A DNA stretch of 5,087 nucleotides, taken from assembly GCA_903835275.1 (NCBI GenBank), contig CAILMK010000380.1, positions 1 through 5,087 of the forward strand, given 5' to 3'. Position numbers and translations under genes: made by a program. Below, piece by piece: positions 1 through 5,086 of the stretch (position 1 is the stretch's first letter; every line of letters begins with the position of its first letter). Source of the DNA: an uncultured bacterium (lineage in GTDB: Bacteria > Bacteroidota > Bacteroidia > CAILMK01). Below the pieces are notes generated by a model. It was not told where the DNA came from. It did not search any database and worked only from the letters and a program-made list of their open reading frames with translations.

Positions 1-128
1 CCGCCAATAACGGGCATATTCAGGAACCGGAACATCCATTCCGCCTGCTTTAATTCGCTATCACTCTTATAGCGGTACGCAAGCTTTGTATCGTTAAAAT
101 TCACAGCATTTTCCTGCGTTTCGGGCAT
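1..128 (-). CDS. Proline dehydrogenase, N-terminal fragment (runs off the left edge)
   Basis: The first 42 codons of a minus-strand gene are visible, starting at ATG 128-126. The peptide begins MPETQENAVNF, followed by NDTKLAYRYKSDSELKQAEW. A 'F-[DEN]-[ND]-T-[EK]-[VL]-A-[FY]-x-Y-K-S-[DN]-x-E-L-K' opening is what I recall for the N-terminus of stand-alone Bacteroidota proline dehydrogenases, the FAD enzymes that oxidise proline to pyrroline-5-carboxylate in proline catabolism. The catalytic barrel lies outside the window, so the assignment rests only on this N-terminal resemblance. There is no Shine-Dalgarno sequence, which is normal for the phylum. The start is supported by a promoter-type -7 element about 20 bp upstream, giving a short leader. 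The alternative is an unrelated cytoplasmic protein; no signal peptide is present. Confidence 0.62.
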   Translation of the reverse strand, partial: MPETQENAVNFNDTKLAYRYKSDSELKQAEWMFRFLNMPVIG

Positions 129-147
129 GTTACTCTATTATTTGCCG

Positions 148-155
148 CAAAAATA
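148..155 (-). promoter_or_regulatory. Bacteroidota-type -7 promoter element for the proline dehydrogenase-like gene
   Basis: Read on the minus strand this is TATTTTTG, a match to TAnnTTTG, ending 19 bp before the ATG at 128. No clear TTG -33 element is present at about 19 bp upstream, so only the -7 half is supported. The surrounding bases TCACTAT-n-TTTGCGGCAAA are nearly identical to those of the promoter at 3707-3736. Confidence 0.6.
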
Positions 156-162
156 GTGATAA

Positions 163-184
163 GTCCACAGACTACCGTCCACAG
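163..184. repeat. Short direct repeat GTCCACAG x2
   Basis: GTCCACAG occurs at 163-170 and again at 177-184, with a 14-bp offset, immediately upstream of the promoter at 148-155. Runs of GTCCACAG/GTCGACAG-like words are familiar intergenic filler in some Bacteroidota genomes. Whether it has a regulatory role is unknown. Confidence 0.45.
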
Positions 185-216
185 TCCGCGGAAATTTGCG
201 AGACAGCACAGGTAGT

Positions 217-246
217 CAAGCTCCTGTAATCCAAAGAAGGAGCTTG
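217..246 (-). terminator. Hairpin after the repeat-protein gene, possible terminator
   Basis: CAAGCTCC (217-224) and GGAGCTTG (239-246) form a perfect 8-bp stem with a 14-nt loop, starting 20 bp past the TAA of the minus-strand repeat gene. In minus orientation there is no U-tract after the stem. In plus orientation it is followed by TTTT (247-250), but no plus-strand gene precedes it. The position favours a transcript end for the minus-strand gene; the missing tail keeps confidence moderate. Confidence 0.45.
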
Positions 247-266
247 TTTTGAAAGGTTAAAACCGA

Positions 267-2135
267 TTAAAAACCTCTTTTGAAATCTATCCCCTTGGCT
301 TTTAAGGTCTGATAATTGGAAAATAGGCGAAGGAACCAAAGTATTTTCACTTCTTCATAATATTCCTTATGACCTGTTACCTGACGTTTGCTCTTATGGT
401 AAAGCCCAAATAACATTGAAAATGACTTATCTCCATTATCATCATGAGACACCGAATACAATGGGAAAATATTGTTTTGAGTATGCCCCGCAACAGAAAT
501 ATTGGAATACAGGAAGTGCATAATCCTGGTGGAGTGATCTCCGTTATCATATTTATCCCAGGCAATAAAGCGCCACAGGATATGTCTTGAAGTCTTTACA
601 CCAATGGTTTTCCTGGAAGAATAAACCTGCCAAAGGATTTGTGTATTTAATTCCTTATTTGACTTTCCATGGTAGAAAAACGGCTGGATGGAAAAGTAAT
701 TGTCATCAGGGGATTTCTTGTACCATAAAAACGGAGCAAAGCGAAAATACGCGCTGTTAGAATCCTTTGAGGACTGGCAAAGCGGGTAAAGAAAATTACT
801 TTCCCGGGACTGCGGAGTACCCTTGAAACGATAAAGGAAATACAGGATATTAAACTTTTTAATCCGGGTTTGGTAATTCAATGAATAATTAAAGATTGGA
901 GAAAAGCAGGTTCGTGTCCTGAAAGTGTCTTTCAAATGCCAGAACAACGGAGTCACTGCAAAATATTTGGATGGGTATCTTGAATCCAGTGAATGTCCGC
1001 TGGCAAAAAGTGGCAATAAAGTGAATGAGGTTTTGTAATTATTCGTGTAACTCCAAAGCAATGGAAATAAAACATCGGACTTTTTATAGTTCCTTGCACT
1101 CAGATCTCTGTGATGAAAATAAAATGGGAACAATACTGTATGACGATTATTTTCATTCTTAGTTACCCAGAACAAAGGCGTTATTCCCAGGTAGCGATGC
1201 GTGTGTGCGCTATCACGTGAATTACCCTCAAACACCAATGGGAAAAATGTAAATGAATGATAATCCCTGTTCGTTTTATTCCATAATAAAAAAGCAAAAA
1301 TGCTTGTTGATTTTTTATCTACACCTGTACCGGAGCTTTTATTATACCATAAAGGAAATAGTAAATTGGTATACACATCATTCTTCTTCACATGCCAGAA
1401 TAAAGGAGTTATCCCAAGGATATTGTATGTACGGGCGCTATCTCTGCTATGCCCTGAAAATAATAATGGGAAAAGGCAGGTATACTTGTATTGCCTGTCA
1501 GATCCAGACCAGAAAACAGGGAATATAACATTGGAATGAGAAGTGGCTGTATTGTGATTATACCAGATAGGAAATAAGGTATTGATTGTCCTGTCTTTAT
1601 CTTTAAAGTGCCAGAAAAGCGGCGTAACCGCATAGTATGATTTTGAATGCAAACTATCTGTGGAATGACCTGCTGAAATAAACGGAAGGAAAGTGAAAGA
1701 TTTGAAATCCTTATTATGGTAACCGAAATATAGCGGCAAAAATATGCTGTAGCCGGAGTTTTTATCCTTGTAGTTGTACCATAAGGGCAATAATAAATTG
1801 GTTCGTTTTTCCCCATTTTTAAAATGCCAGAAAAGTGGAGTAATTGCAAGATAGCTATGACTCCGCAAACTATCATTGGAATGGCCTGCAGAAATGATCG
1901 GGAAGAATGTAAACGAGCTAAACCGCGGTGTTTTGTATTTCCATAAAAAAGGGAAAATAATGTTAGTTGATTTTTTATTGATTCCGGTTCCGGAAGTTTG
2001 CCTGTACCAAACCGGCAAAAACATGGTATTGCCGGTGTTCTCATTCCAGTAATGCCAGAATAAAGGTGTGATGGCATAATAGCCTGATTTCTTCAAAGTG
2101 TCTTTACTATGTCCATAAGAAAAGAATGGAAACAA
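267..2135 (-). CDS. C-terminal half of a giant exported aromatic-repeat protein (same frame as the gene at 2148-3686, after an amber codon)
   Basis: This 622-codon frame ends with TAA at 269-267. It lacks a signal peptide, and the first possible start (TTG at 2135) falls inside a repeat strand, so it is not a convincing independent gene. It is in exactly the same frame as the upstream 512-codon frame; only TAG plus four codons (2136-2147) lie between. Six 72-76-residue modules run from about residue 1 to 444, each with FTFFP-like, GHSxDS, TPLFWH, LFPLWYN and xLFPLLW strands; GHS (once GNS) recurs at residues 8, 84, 156, 228, 304 and 380. After about 445 the repeats degenerate (AFPxLWYKK, NNIFPLYS, KILWFLRLF). 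The protein ends KGIDFKRGF; a final Phe preceded by alternating hydrophobics is weakly compatible with an outer-membrane beta-signal. No type IX secretion C-terminal domain is apparent. No known family is recognised; an envelope role is inferred. Confidence 0.8.
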   Translation of the reverse strand: MFPFFSYGHSKDTLKKSGYYAITPLFWHYWNENTGNTMFLPVWYRQTSGTGINKKSTNIIFPFLWKYKTPRFSSFTFFPIISAGHSNDSLRSHSYLAITPLFWHFKNGEKRTNLLLPLWYNYKDKNSGYSIFLPLYFGYHNKDFKSFTFLPFISAGHSTDSLHSKSYYAVTPLFWHFKDKDRTINTLFPIWYNHNTATSHSNVIFPVFWSGSDRQYKYTCLFPLLFSGHSRDSARTYNILGITPLFWHVKKNDVYTNLLFPLWYNKSSGTGVDKKSTSIFAFLLWNKTNRDYHSFTFFPLVFEGNSRDSAHTHRYLGITPLFWVTKNENNRHTVLFPFYFHHRDLSARNYKKSDVLFPLLWSYTNNYKTSFTLLPLFASGHSLDSRYPSKYFAVTPLFWHLKDTFRTRTCFSPIFNYSLNYQTRIKKFNILYFLYRFKGTPQSRESNFLYPLCQSSKDSNSAYFRFAPFLWYKKSPDDNYFSIQPFFYHGKSNKELNTQILWQVYSSRKTIGVKTSRHILWRFIAWDKYDNGDHSTRIMHFLYSNISVAGHTQNNIFPLYSVSHDDNGDKSFSMLFGLYHKSKRQVTGHKEYYEEVKILWFLRLFSNYQTLKAKGIDFKRGF

Positions 2136-2147
2136 AGTGGAATACGA

Positions 2148-2150
2148 CTA
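2148..2150 (-). other. In-frame amber codon splitting the repeat gene
   Basis: TAG on the minus strand follows AAG AAA and is followed in frame by TCG TAT TCC ACT TTG TTT CCA. Ungapped comparison with other modules (NKKYRDFTFFP, DRYYHDFTFLP, NRDYHSFTFFP) places the stop at the position occupied by Tyr, or Phe in one module. The other three stops visible in the window are TAA, so this is the only TAG among its gene ends. It may be a recent nonsense mutation, a sequencing error or a read-through site. Confidence 0.85.
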
Positions 2151-3686
2151 TTTCTTATCATTGAAGTGCCACCACAACGGAAATAAAACGCTGGTACTTC
2201 TCAACTTTTCCCCTGCACCTTCCCTGTGATTATACCAAAGAGGCACGAACAAATTAGTAATTGAATCCCCGTATTTAACGTGCCAGAAAAGAGGCGTTAT
2301 TACACTATAGTTATTGGTCCTTGCACTATCGGTAGAATGGCCTGTTGAAAACAATGGGAAGAATGTAAAATCACGGTACTTTTTATTTCCGAAGCTCAAT
2401 ATGATTGGCACAAAAAGATTCGTGTACGATTCATTATTTTTAATGTGCCAGCACAAAGGTGTAATTACAGTATATCTGTGACTCCTTGCGCTATCGGTAG
2501 AATGGCCTGTTGAAAACAATGGAAAGAATGTAAAGTCACGATATTTTTTATTTCCGAAACCCAATACAATTGGAAGAAATAGATTCGTGTAAGAATCATT
2601 ATTCTTAAAGTGCCAGAATAAAGGAGTAATCACACTGTAATTGTGGCTTCTCGCGCTATCCATCGAATGGCCAAATGAGCAAAAAGGCAGAAATGTAAAA
2701 TCATGATAATAGCGGTCGCCTGAATTCCATAAAAGCGGAAATAAAATCCTGGAATATTTTCTATCCATACCTGTACCTTGCGTATGCGTATACAGCAAAG
2801 GGAATAATAGATTGGTTCTGGAATCTCCTGACTTTACATGCCAGAATAATGGAGTAAAAGCAAAATATCCCCTTGAATGGATGTTATCCATACTGTGCCC
2901 GAATGAAAATACCGGAAGCAAGGTAAATGACCTGTAGTTTGCATTCCTGTAACTCCACAATATCGGGAAAAGAACATTTGAATTTCGTAATGTTGCTCCA
3001 TTTCCCTCGTGGTGATTGAACCAGACAGGGAATAATGTATTGCTATAGGAATTTTCCCTGCTTGTATGCCAGTAGAGAGGAGTTATCGCCAGATATTTTT
3101 TTTCTGCCGTTCTTCCCGAGGAAAATAATGGGATAAAAGTATGGGAATATCTTTGGTGATTTTGAAAACCCCAATACAATGGGAAGGCTATGAAATAGGA
3201 TTTATCAAGAAGTTTATTCCTCTTGGAATAAATGAAGAAGAAAATATTATTCTGTGCCTGCAATCCATCGGTGGACTTTGAAATTTCAAGAAAATTAATC
3301 CCGGGGGCGAGGTCAATGAATTTAAATGAACTCAGGGAATTATCACCATTCCTCGTATACCTGAATAGTGAAGGATAATAGGTAGTAAAAAGCCGAAAAT
3401 CAACTCCATTAGAGCTACTGTCATTACAATACAATGGAAATAAATGCGAGTGTTTTGAATGCTCCGCCTTATCGCGCCGACTCTGGAAAATGGTGAAAAG
3501 AAGTTCGAGGTCCTTTTCGTTCTTATTGTTTGTTTTTTTAACAATAGGCCAAAGGTCAATATTCCTGTTTCGGGCCAATCCCAAATCGAAAGTCATCTTC
3601 GTGCTACTGTCGGTTTGAGACTTTGCAAGGAACGGAGAGACCAGACAAGAAAAGAGAAGGAGAATTCTCAGTACGTTTATCTTCAA
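2148..3686 (-). CDS. N-terminal half of a giant exported aromatic-repeat protein, ended by an amber codon
   Basis: The frame is 512 codons long and starts at TTG 3686-3684. I accept this non-ATG start because it yields a good signal peptide: MKINVLR, a hydrophobic core ILLLFSCLVSPFLA, and a likely signal peptidase I cut after AKS (residue 23). A promoter also lies about 20 bp upstream. Cys14 could be read as a poor lipobox but sits inside the hydrophobic core. Residues 30-180 form a less regular region with early repeat-like strands (HLFPLYCN, FIAFPLYW). From residue 181 regular modules begin: 181-252, 253-328, 329-383, 384-438, and 439 to the stop. The third and fourth are short 55-residue copies. 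Repeated landmarks are GHSxDSARS and ITPLFWH. The amber falls inside a strand at a Tyr position, so the natural product was probably about 1,139 residues. No characterised family is recognised; export to the envelope is supported, function is not. Confidence 0.85.
   Translation of the reverse strand: MKINVLRILLLFSCLVSPFLAKSQTDSSTKMTFDLGLARNRNIDLWPIVKKTNNKNEKDLELLFTIFQSRRDKAEHSKHSHLFPLYCNDSSSNGVDFRLFTTYYPSLFRYTRNGDNSLSSFKFIDLAPGINFLEISKSTDGLQAQNNIFFFIYSKRNKLLDKSYFIAFPLYWGFQNHQRYSHTFIPLFSSGRTAEKKYLAITPLYWHTSRENSYSNTLFPVWFNHHEGNGATLRNSNVLFPILWSYRNANYRSFTLLPVFSFGHSMDNIHSRGYFAFTPLFWHVKSGDSRTNLLFPLLYTHTQGTGMDRKYSRILFPLLWNSGDRYYHDFTFLPFCSFGHSMDSARSHNYSVITPLFWHFKNNDSYTNLFLPIVLGFGNKKYRDFTFFPLFSTGHSTDSARSHRYTVITPLCWHIKNNESYTNLFVPIILSFGNKKYRDFTFFPLFSTGHSTDSARTNNYSVITPLFWHVKYGDSITNLFVPLWYNHREGAGEKLRSTSVLFPLWWHFNDKK
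2326..2655 (-). repeat. Recent 165-bp tandem duplication inside the repeat gene
   Basis: Two consecutive 165-bp units, 2326-2490 and 2491-2655, both begin CTATCGGTAGAATGGCCTGT on the plus strand. By hand count they differ at about 26 positions, roughly 84% identity with no gaps. They span the two 55-residue short modules in a phase shifted from the protein module boundaries. The next copy starts at 2656 but diverges quickly. This is the least diverged DNA repeat I found in the array, so it probably marks the most recent expansion. Confidence 0.8.
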
Positions 3687-3706
3687 AACAGATTTATTTT
3701 TTGCCG

Positions 3707-3736
3707 CAAAGATAGTGAAATTAAGAAAAGGGGCAA
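3707..3736 (-). promoter_or_regulatory. Bacteroidota promoter of the repeat-protein gene
   Basis: On the minus strand TTG (3736-3734) is followed by exactly 19 bp and then TATCTTTG (3714-3707), matching the phylum's -33/-7 promoter pattern. The -7 element ends 20 bp before the TTG start at 3686, so the leader is very short. It supports that start codon and indicates that the repeat gene can be transcribed independently of the 185-aa gene upstream. Confidence 0.78.
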
Positions 3737-3777
3737 GAATCCTCGAAATCAGGAAATGTCAGCGATTTATATACCCC

Positions 3778-4335
3778 TTATCTAATATCCGAATCCACTT
3801 GGTTTGACGGAATACCTTTTTTATATACAAAAACGTTCAGCCCTATTTCCATCAGGCCAATGGTCAAAAGGAAATATGAGCCCCATAATAGGTCTTTCCA
3901 GTAAAGATATGCTGTTGGCAAAATACACAGCAAAACAATTATTGACAGGATCAATTGCTGACGGGATTTGTATTTCCGTATCAATAAAATAAGCGCCAAA
4001 AGACTTAACAAAAACCCTAAAGGCATTAATGAGACCAGAGTCCATTTATTATCCTCAAAAATGCCAAGTATAGCAAACACATTTATGCCAAATGCACTGA
4101 AGGAATTTTCCGTGGGTGTGATCATATGATCCCAAAGATTTTTCAGCGGACTTTTATATTCAATCTGATTTTCAGGTTTCGGAGCACTTTGCACGCTGTC
4201 ATTTTTTGCCACCTGTAAAGTATCACTCGCTTCGCTCTGTTCCAAATGTTTAGGTCCACCACAAGTAAATAAAAGGAAAGGGGCGAAAAACAAAAGGATA
4301 TAAATACTTTTGATAAAAACGAGCAGCTTTTTCAT
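3778..4335 (-). CDS. Small membrane protein with lipoprotein-like N-terminus and three transmembrane segments
   Basis: The 185-residue product starts at ATG 4335-4333 and ends with TAA. Residues 1-24 are a basic-hydrophobic leader ending LLFT before Cys25 (LFTCGG), an approximate lipobox. Residues 26-75 are polar and rich in S, E, K, Q and P, as in a flexible linker. Three hydrophobic segments follow, at about 98-119, 127-146 and 149-171, with a basic loop RKYKSRQQ between the first two. A lipid-anchored N-terminus followed by inner-membrane helices is an unusual combination; alternatively the leader is a fourth, uncleaved helix. I do not recognise a family and see no catalytic motif. The gene lies 91 bp upstream of the repeat-protein gene on the same strand. 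They could be partly co-transcribed, but the downstream gene has its own promoter. Confidence 0.82.
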   Translation of the reverse strand: MKKLLVFIKSIYILLFFAPFLLFTCGGPKHLEQSEASDTLQVAKNDSVQSAPKPENQIEYKSPLKNLWDHMITPTENSFSAFGINVFAILGIFEDNKWTLVSLMPLGFLLSLLALILLIRKYKSRQQLILSIIVLLCILPTAYLYWKDLLWGSYFLLTIGLMEIGLNVFVYKKGIPSNQVDSDIR

Positions 4336-4349
4336 AAAATTAAATGCTA

Positions 4350-4357
4350 CAAATATG
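4350..4357 (-). promoter_or_regulatory. Weak -7-like element upstream of the 185-aa membrane protein
   Basis: The minus strand reads CATATTTG, one base off TAnnTTTG, ending 14 bp before the ATG at 4335. No well-spaced TTG is visible upstream. The placement matches that of the better promoters in this window, but the sequence match is only partial. Confidence 0.3.
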
Positions 4358-4419
4358 ATACCGAAACAATTGGTTGGAAGATTATAAGATACACATAGAA
4401 ATCAAAAATTTCTAAATTA

Positions 4420-4438
4420 GCCTCATGTTCACTGAGGC
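4420..4438 (-). terminator. Candidate terminator of the nucleotidyltransferase-like gene
   Basis: GCCTCA (4420-4425) pairs with TGAGGC (4433-4438) over a 7-nt loop. Read on the minus strand the stem is followed by TAATTTAGAAATTTTTG, an AT-rich but not pure T tail. It lies about 85 bp past the stop of the 101-aa gene and before the next gene's start region. A second AT-only inverted repeat, TAGAAAT/ATTTCTA at 4396-4414, follows directly. Confidence 0.42.
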
Positions 4439-4490
4439 AAATAAGAAAGATGCCCGAAAGATGGACCTGTTCAAATCTTAATAAATAAAA

Positions 4491-4517
4491 TCAGCGTTAT
4501 CCGCGAGATCAGCGGGA
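4491..4517. repeat. Three tandem 9-bp units, TC[AC]GCGnnA
   Basis: TCAGCGTTA, TCCGCGAGA and TCAGCGGGA lie head to tail at 4491-4499, 4500-4508 and 4509-4517, just past the stop of the 101-aa gene. The GC-rich word contrasts with AT-rich surroundings. Similar 'ATCAGCG...ATCCGCG' strings are, from memory, dispersed intergenic words in many Bacteroidota. A short CCGC/GCGG pairing (4501-4504 with 4512-4515) is possible. Confidence 0.55.
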
Positions 4518-4522
4518 GACAA

Positions 4523-4828
4523 TTAAAACATACTACTCTGCATGAAATTCGTCGCAGAATATTCCTCGGGAGTGAGGTTCAACACATCAAAGGCAATGCC
4601 GTATTTACGTTGGGTACGTATTTCTGATCGGGTAGTAAGCAGGTTTCTTTCAGCAATGCTTTTGTCCCGGAAATCCGAAGAAACAATCACAAGGTCAAGC
4701 TCCTTATGTTTTTTGTTTTCGCCTTTAATGGTTGGAGCGGAAACAACCAGAACGTCTACACTCAGTCCGCTTTCATCAAGGGCATTTTCCAAAAAAGCGC
4801 TGAGTTCTTTTATTTCAGAATTATCCAT
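4523..4828 (-). CDS. Small MNT-like nucleotidyltransferase-fold protein with altered active site
   Basis: The protein has 101 residues, from ATG 4828-4826 to TAA. The central block KELDLVIVSSDFRDKSIAER (residues 42-61), followed by a helix-like RNLLTTRSEIRTQRKYG and then IAFDVLNLTPEEY (79-90), resembles minimal nucleotidyltransferases of the MNT/KNTase fold, which typically show S-D-[IL]-D-L-[IV]-[IV]-V-S-x-D-F and later [IV]-D-[VL]-x-x-[YL]-T-P-E-E-[FY]. Here the first metal-binding Asp is replaced by Glu43 (E43-L-D45), and the preceding GS motif is replaced by a Lys-rich stretch (34-42). D81 could be the third acidic residue. No HEPN partner gene is visible beside it, so a toxin-antitoxin pair is not supported. 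Activity may be reduced or absent. A different small alpha/beta protein remains possible. Confidence 0.72.
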   Translation of the reverse strand: MDNSEIKELSAFLENALDESGLSVDVLVVSAPTIKGENKKHKELDLVIVSSDFRDKSIAERNLLTTRSEIRTQRKYGIAFDVLNLTPEEYSATNFMQSSMF

Positions 4829-4832
4829 AAGG

Positions 4833-4840
4833 CAAAGTTA
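4833..4840 (-). promoter_or_regulatory. -7 element of the nucleotidyltransferase-like gene
   Basis: The minus strand reads TAACTTTG, matching TAnnTTTG, only 4 bp before the ATG at 4828. If used, transcription would start at or very near the start codon, giving a nearly leaderless mRNA. The only upstream TTG (4871-4869) is 28 bp away, too far for the standard spacing. Confidence 0.45.
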
Positions 4841-4921
4841 ATAAATTTATTTTGAATTTGTATTTGTACAATTGCTATTTGGAATTATTTAGTGATCAAA
4901 TTTTTATTTGAATAAAAAAAA

Positions 4922-5018
4922 CTGATCGATCTTCATGTTTACCATCGCAAGCAGATGCGATCGGAAAAACCGGATAAATATCCGGGGCTACTGGATCGCG
5001 ATAACATATCCCGATCAG
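4922..5018. other. Hairpin-rich noncoding block between divergent genes
   Basis: Several inverted repeats are nested in 97 bp: an outer CTGATCG (4922-4928) with CGATCAG (5012-5018); ATCGCA (4944-4949) with TGCGAT (4956-4961); CCGGATA (4970-4976) with TATCCGG (4979-4985); and a competing GATCG/CGATC pair (4994-4998 with 5012-5016). It could fold as a multi-branched RNA or be a small dispersed DNA element. It does not fit a tRNA. The rest of 4829-5087 contains no plausible gene. Confidence 0.45.
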
Positions 5019-5021
5019 CTA

Positions 5022-5068
5022 AGGGAATTCCAAATCGTAAATCGTATATTGTAAATCGTAAATTCCCT
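5022..5068. repeat. 7-bp tandem repeat AAATCGT flanked by an 8-bp inverted repeat
   Basis: Four heptamers lie in tandem at 5032-5059: AAATCGT, AAATCGT, ATATTGT (degenerate), AAATCGT. They are bracketed by AGGGAATT (5022-5029) and its exact inverse AATTCCCT (5061-5068), so the tandem array would form the loop of a hairpin. It ends 10 bp before the plus-strand -7 element at 5079. Confidence 0.65.
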
Positions 5069-5078
5069 GCCTTTTTCG

Positions 5079-5086
5079 TACCTTTG
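5079..5086 (+). promoter_or_regulatory. Bacteroidota -7 promoter element for a plus-strand gene beyond the window
   Basis: TACCTTTG matches TAnnTTTG and is preceded by a T-rich run at 5072-5076. No TTG is found at the usual 19-bp distance; the nearest (5049-5051) is 27 bp upstream, inside the heptamer repeat. It predicts a gene starting just right of the window edge. Confidence 0.6.

Larger units (their letters stand above)
804..3146 (-). repeat. Eleven-module coding repeat array spanning both halves of the interrupted gene
   Basis: Eleven tandem modules can be laid out using the landmarks 'G-H-S-x-D-S' (GRT or GNS in single modules) and 'T-P-L-[FYC]-W'. GHS-to-GHS spacings in codons, reading through the amber, are 76, 55, 55, 76, 76, 72, 72, 76 and 76 from the second module onward. 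A full module has four strand-like motifs of about 18-19 residues each: FTFFPLFS, VITPLFWH, LLFPLWYN and VLFPLLW. The 55-residue modules lack one about 21-residue motif. The polar links are rich in N, D, G, S and K, as in turns between beta strands. The array probably grew from an about 19-residue strand unit, then by four-strand units. Confidence 0.85.

Noticed and set aside
1253..1539. Two overlapping plus-strand frames of 91 and 79 codons
   Set aside because: Both are antisense to the repeat modules and have no promoter or recognisable protein features.
1409..2077. A 222-codon minus-strand frame inside the repeat gene
   Set aside because: It lies in another frame of the same strand over the repeat modules. 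Its openness is a by-product of repeated codon usage, and its peptide shows no domain or signal.
2148..2150. Genetic-code reassignment of TAG in this organism
   Set aside because: Only one TAG is seen, all other visible gene ends are TAA, and one site cannot support reassignment; a nonsense mutation or error is simpler.
804..3146. A CRISPR-like array, suggested by regular spacing of similar DNA words
   Set aside because: The repeats are coding, in frame and in long diverged modules; there are no short identical repeats with unique spacers.
3459..3785. A 108-codon plus-strand frame opposite the repeat gene's N-terminus
   Set aside because: It is antisense to the signal peptide and promoter of a well-supported gene and has a basic, low-information peptide.
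4542..4841. A 99-codon plus-strand frame opposite the 101-aa gene
   Set aside because: The opposite strand encodes recognisable nucleotidyltransferase-like motifs and has a -7 promoter element; the plus-strand peptide is Ser/Arg-rich with no motif.
4922..5018. A tRNA gene in the hairpin-rich spacer
   Set aside because: No T-loop GTTCRA motif, no acceptor-stem pairing of the right length and no anticodon arm in proper spacing.
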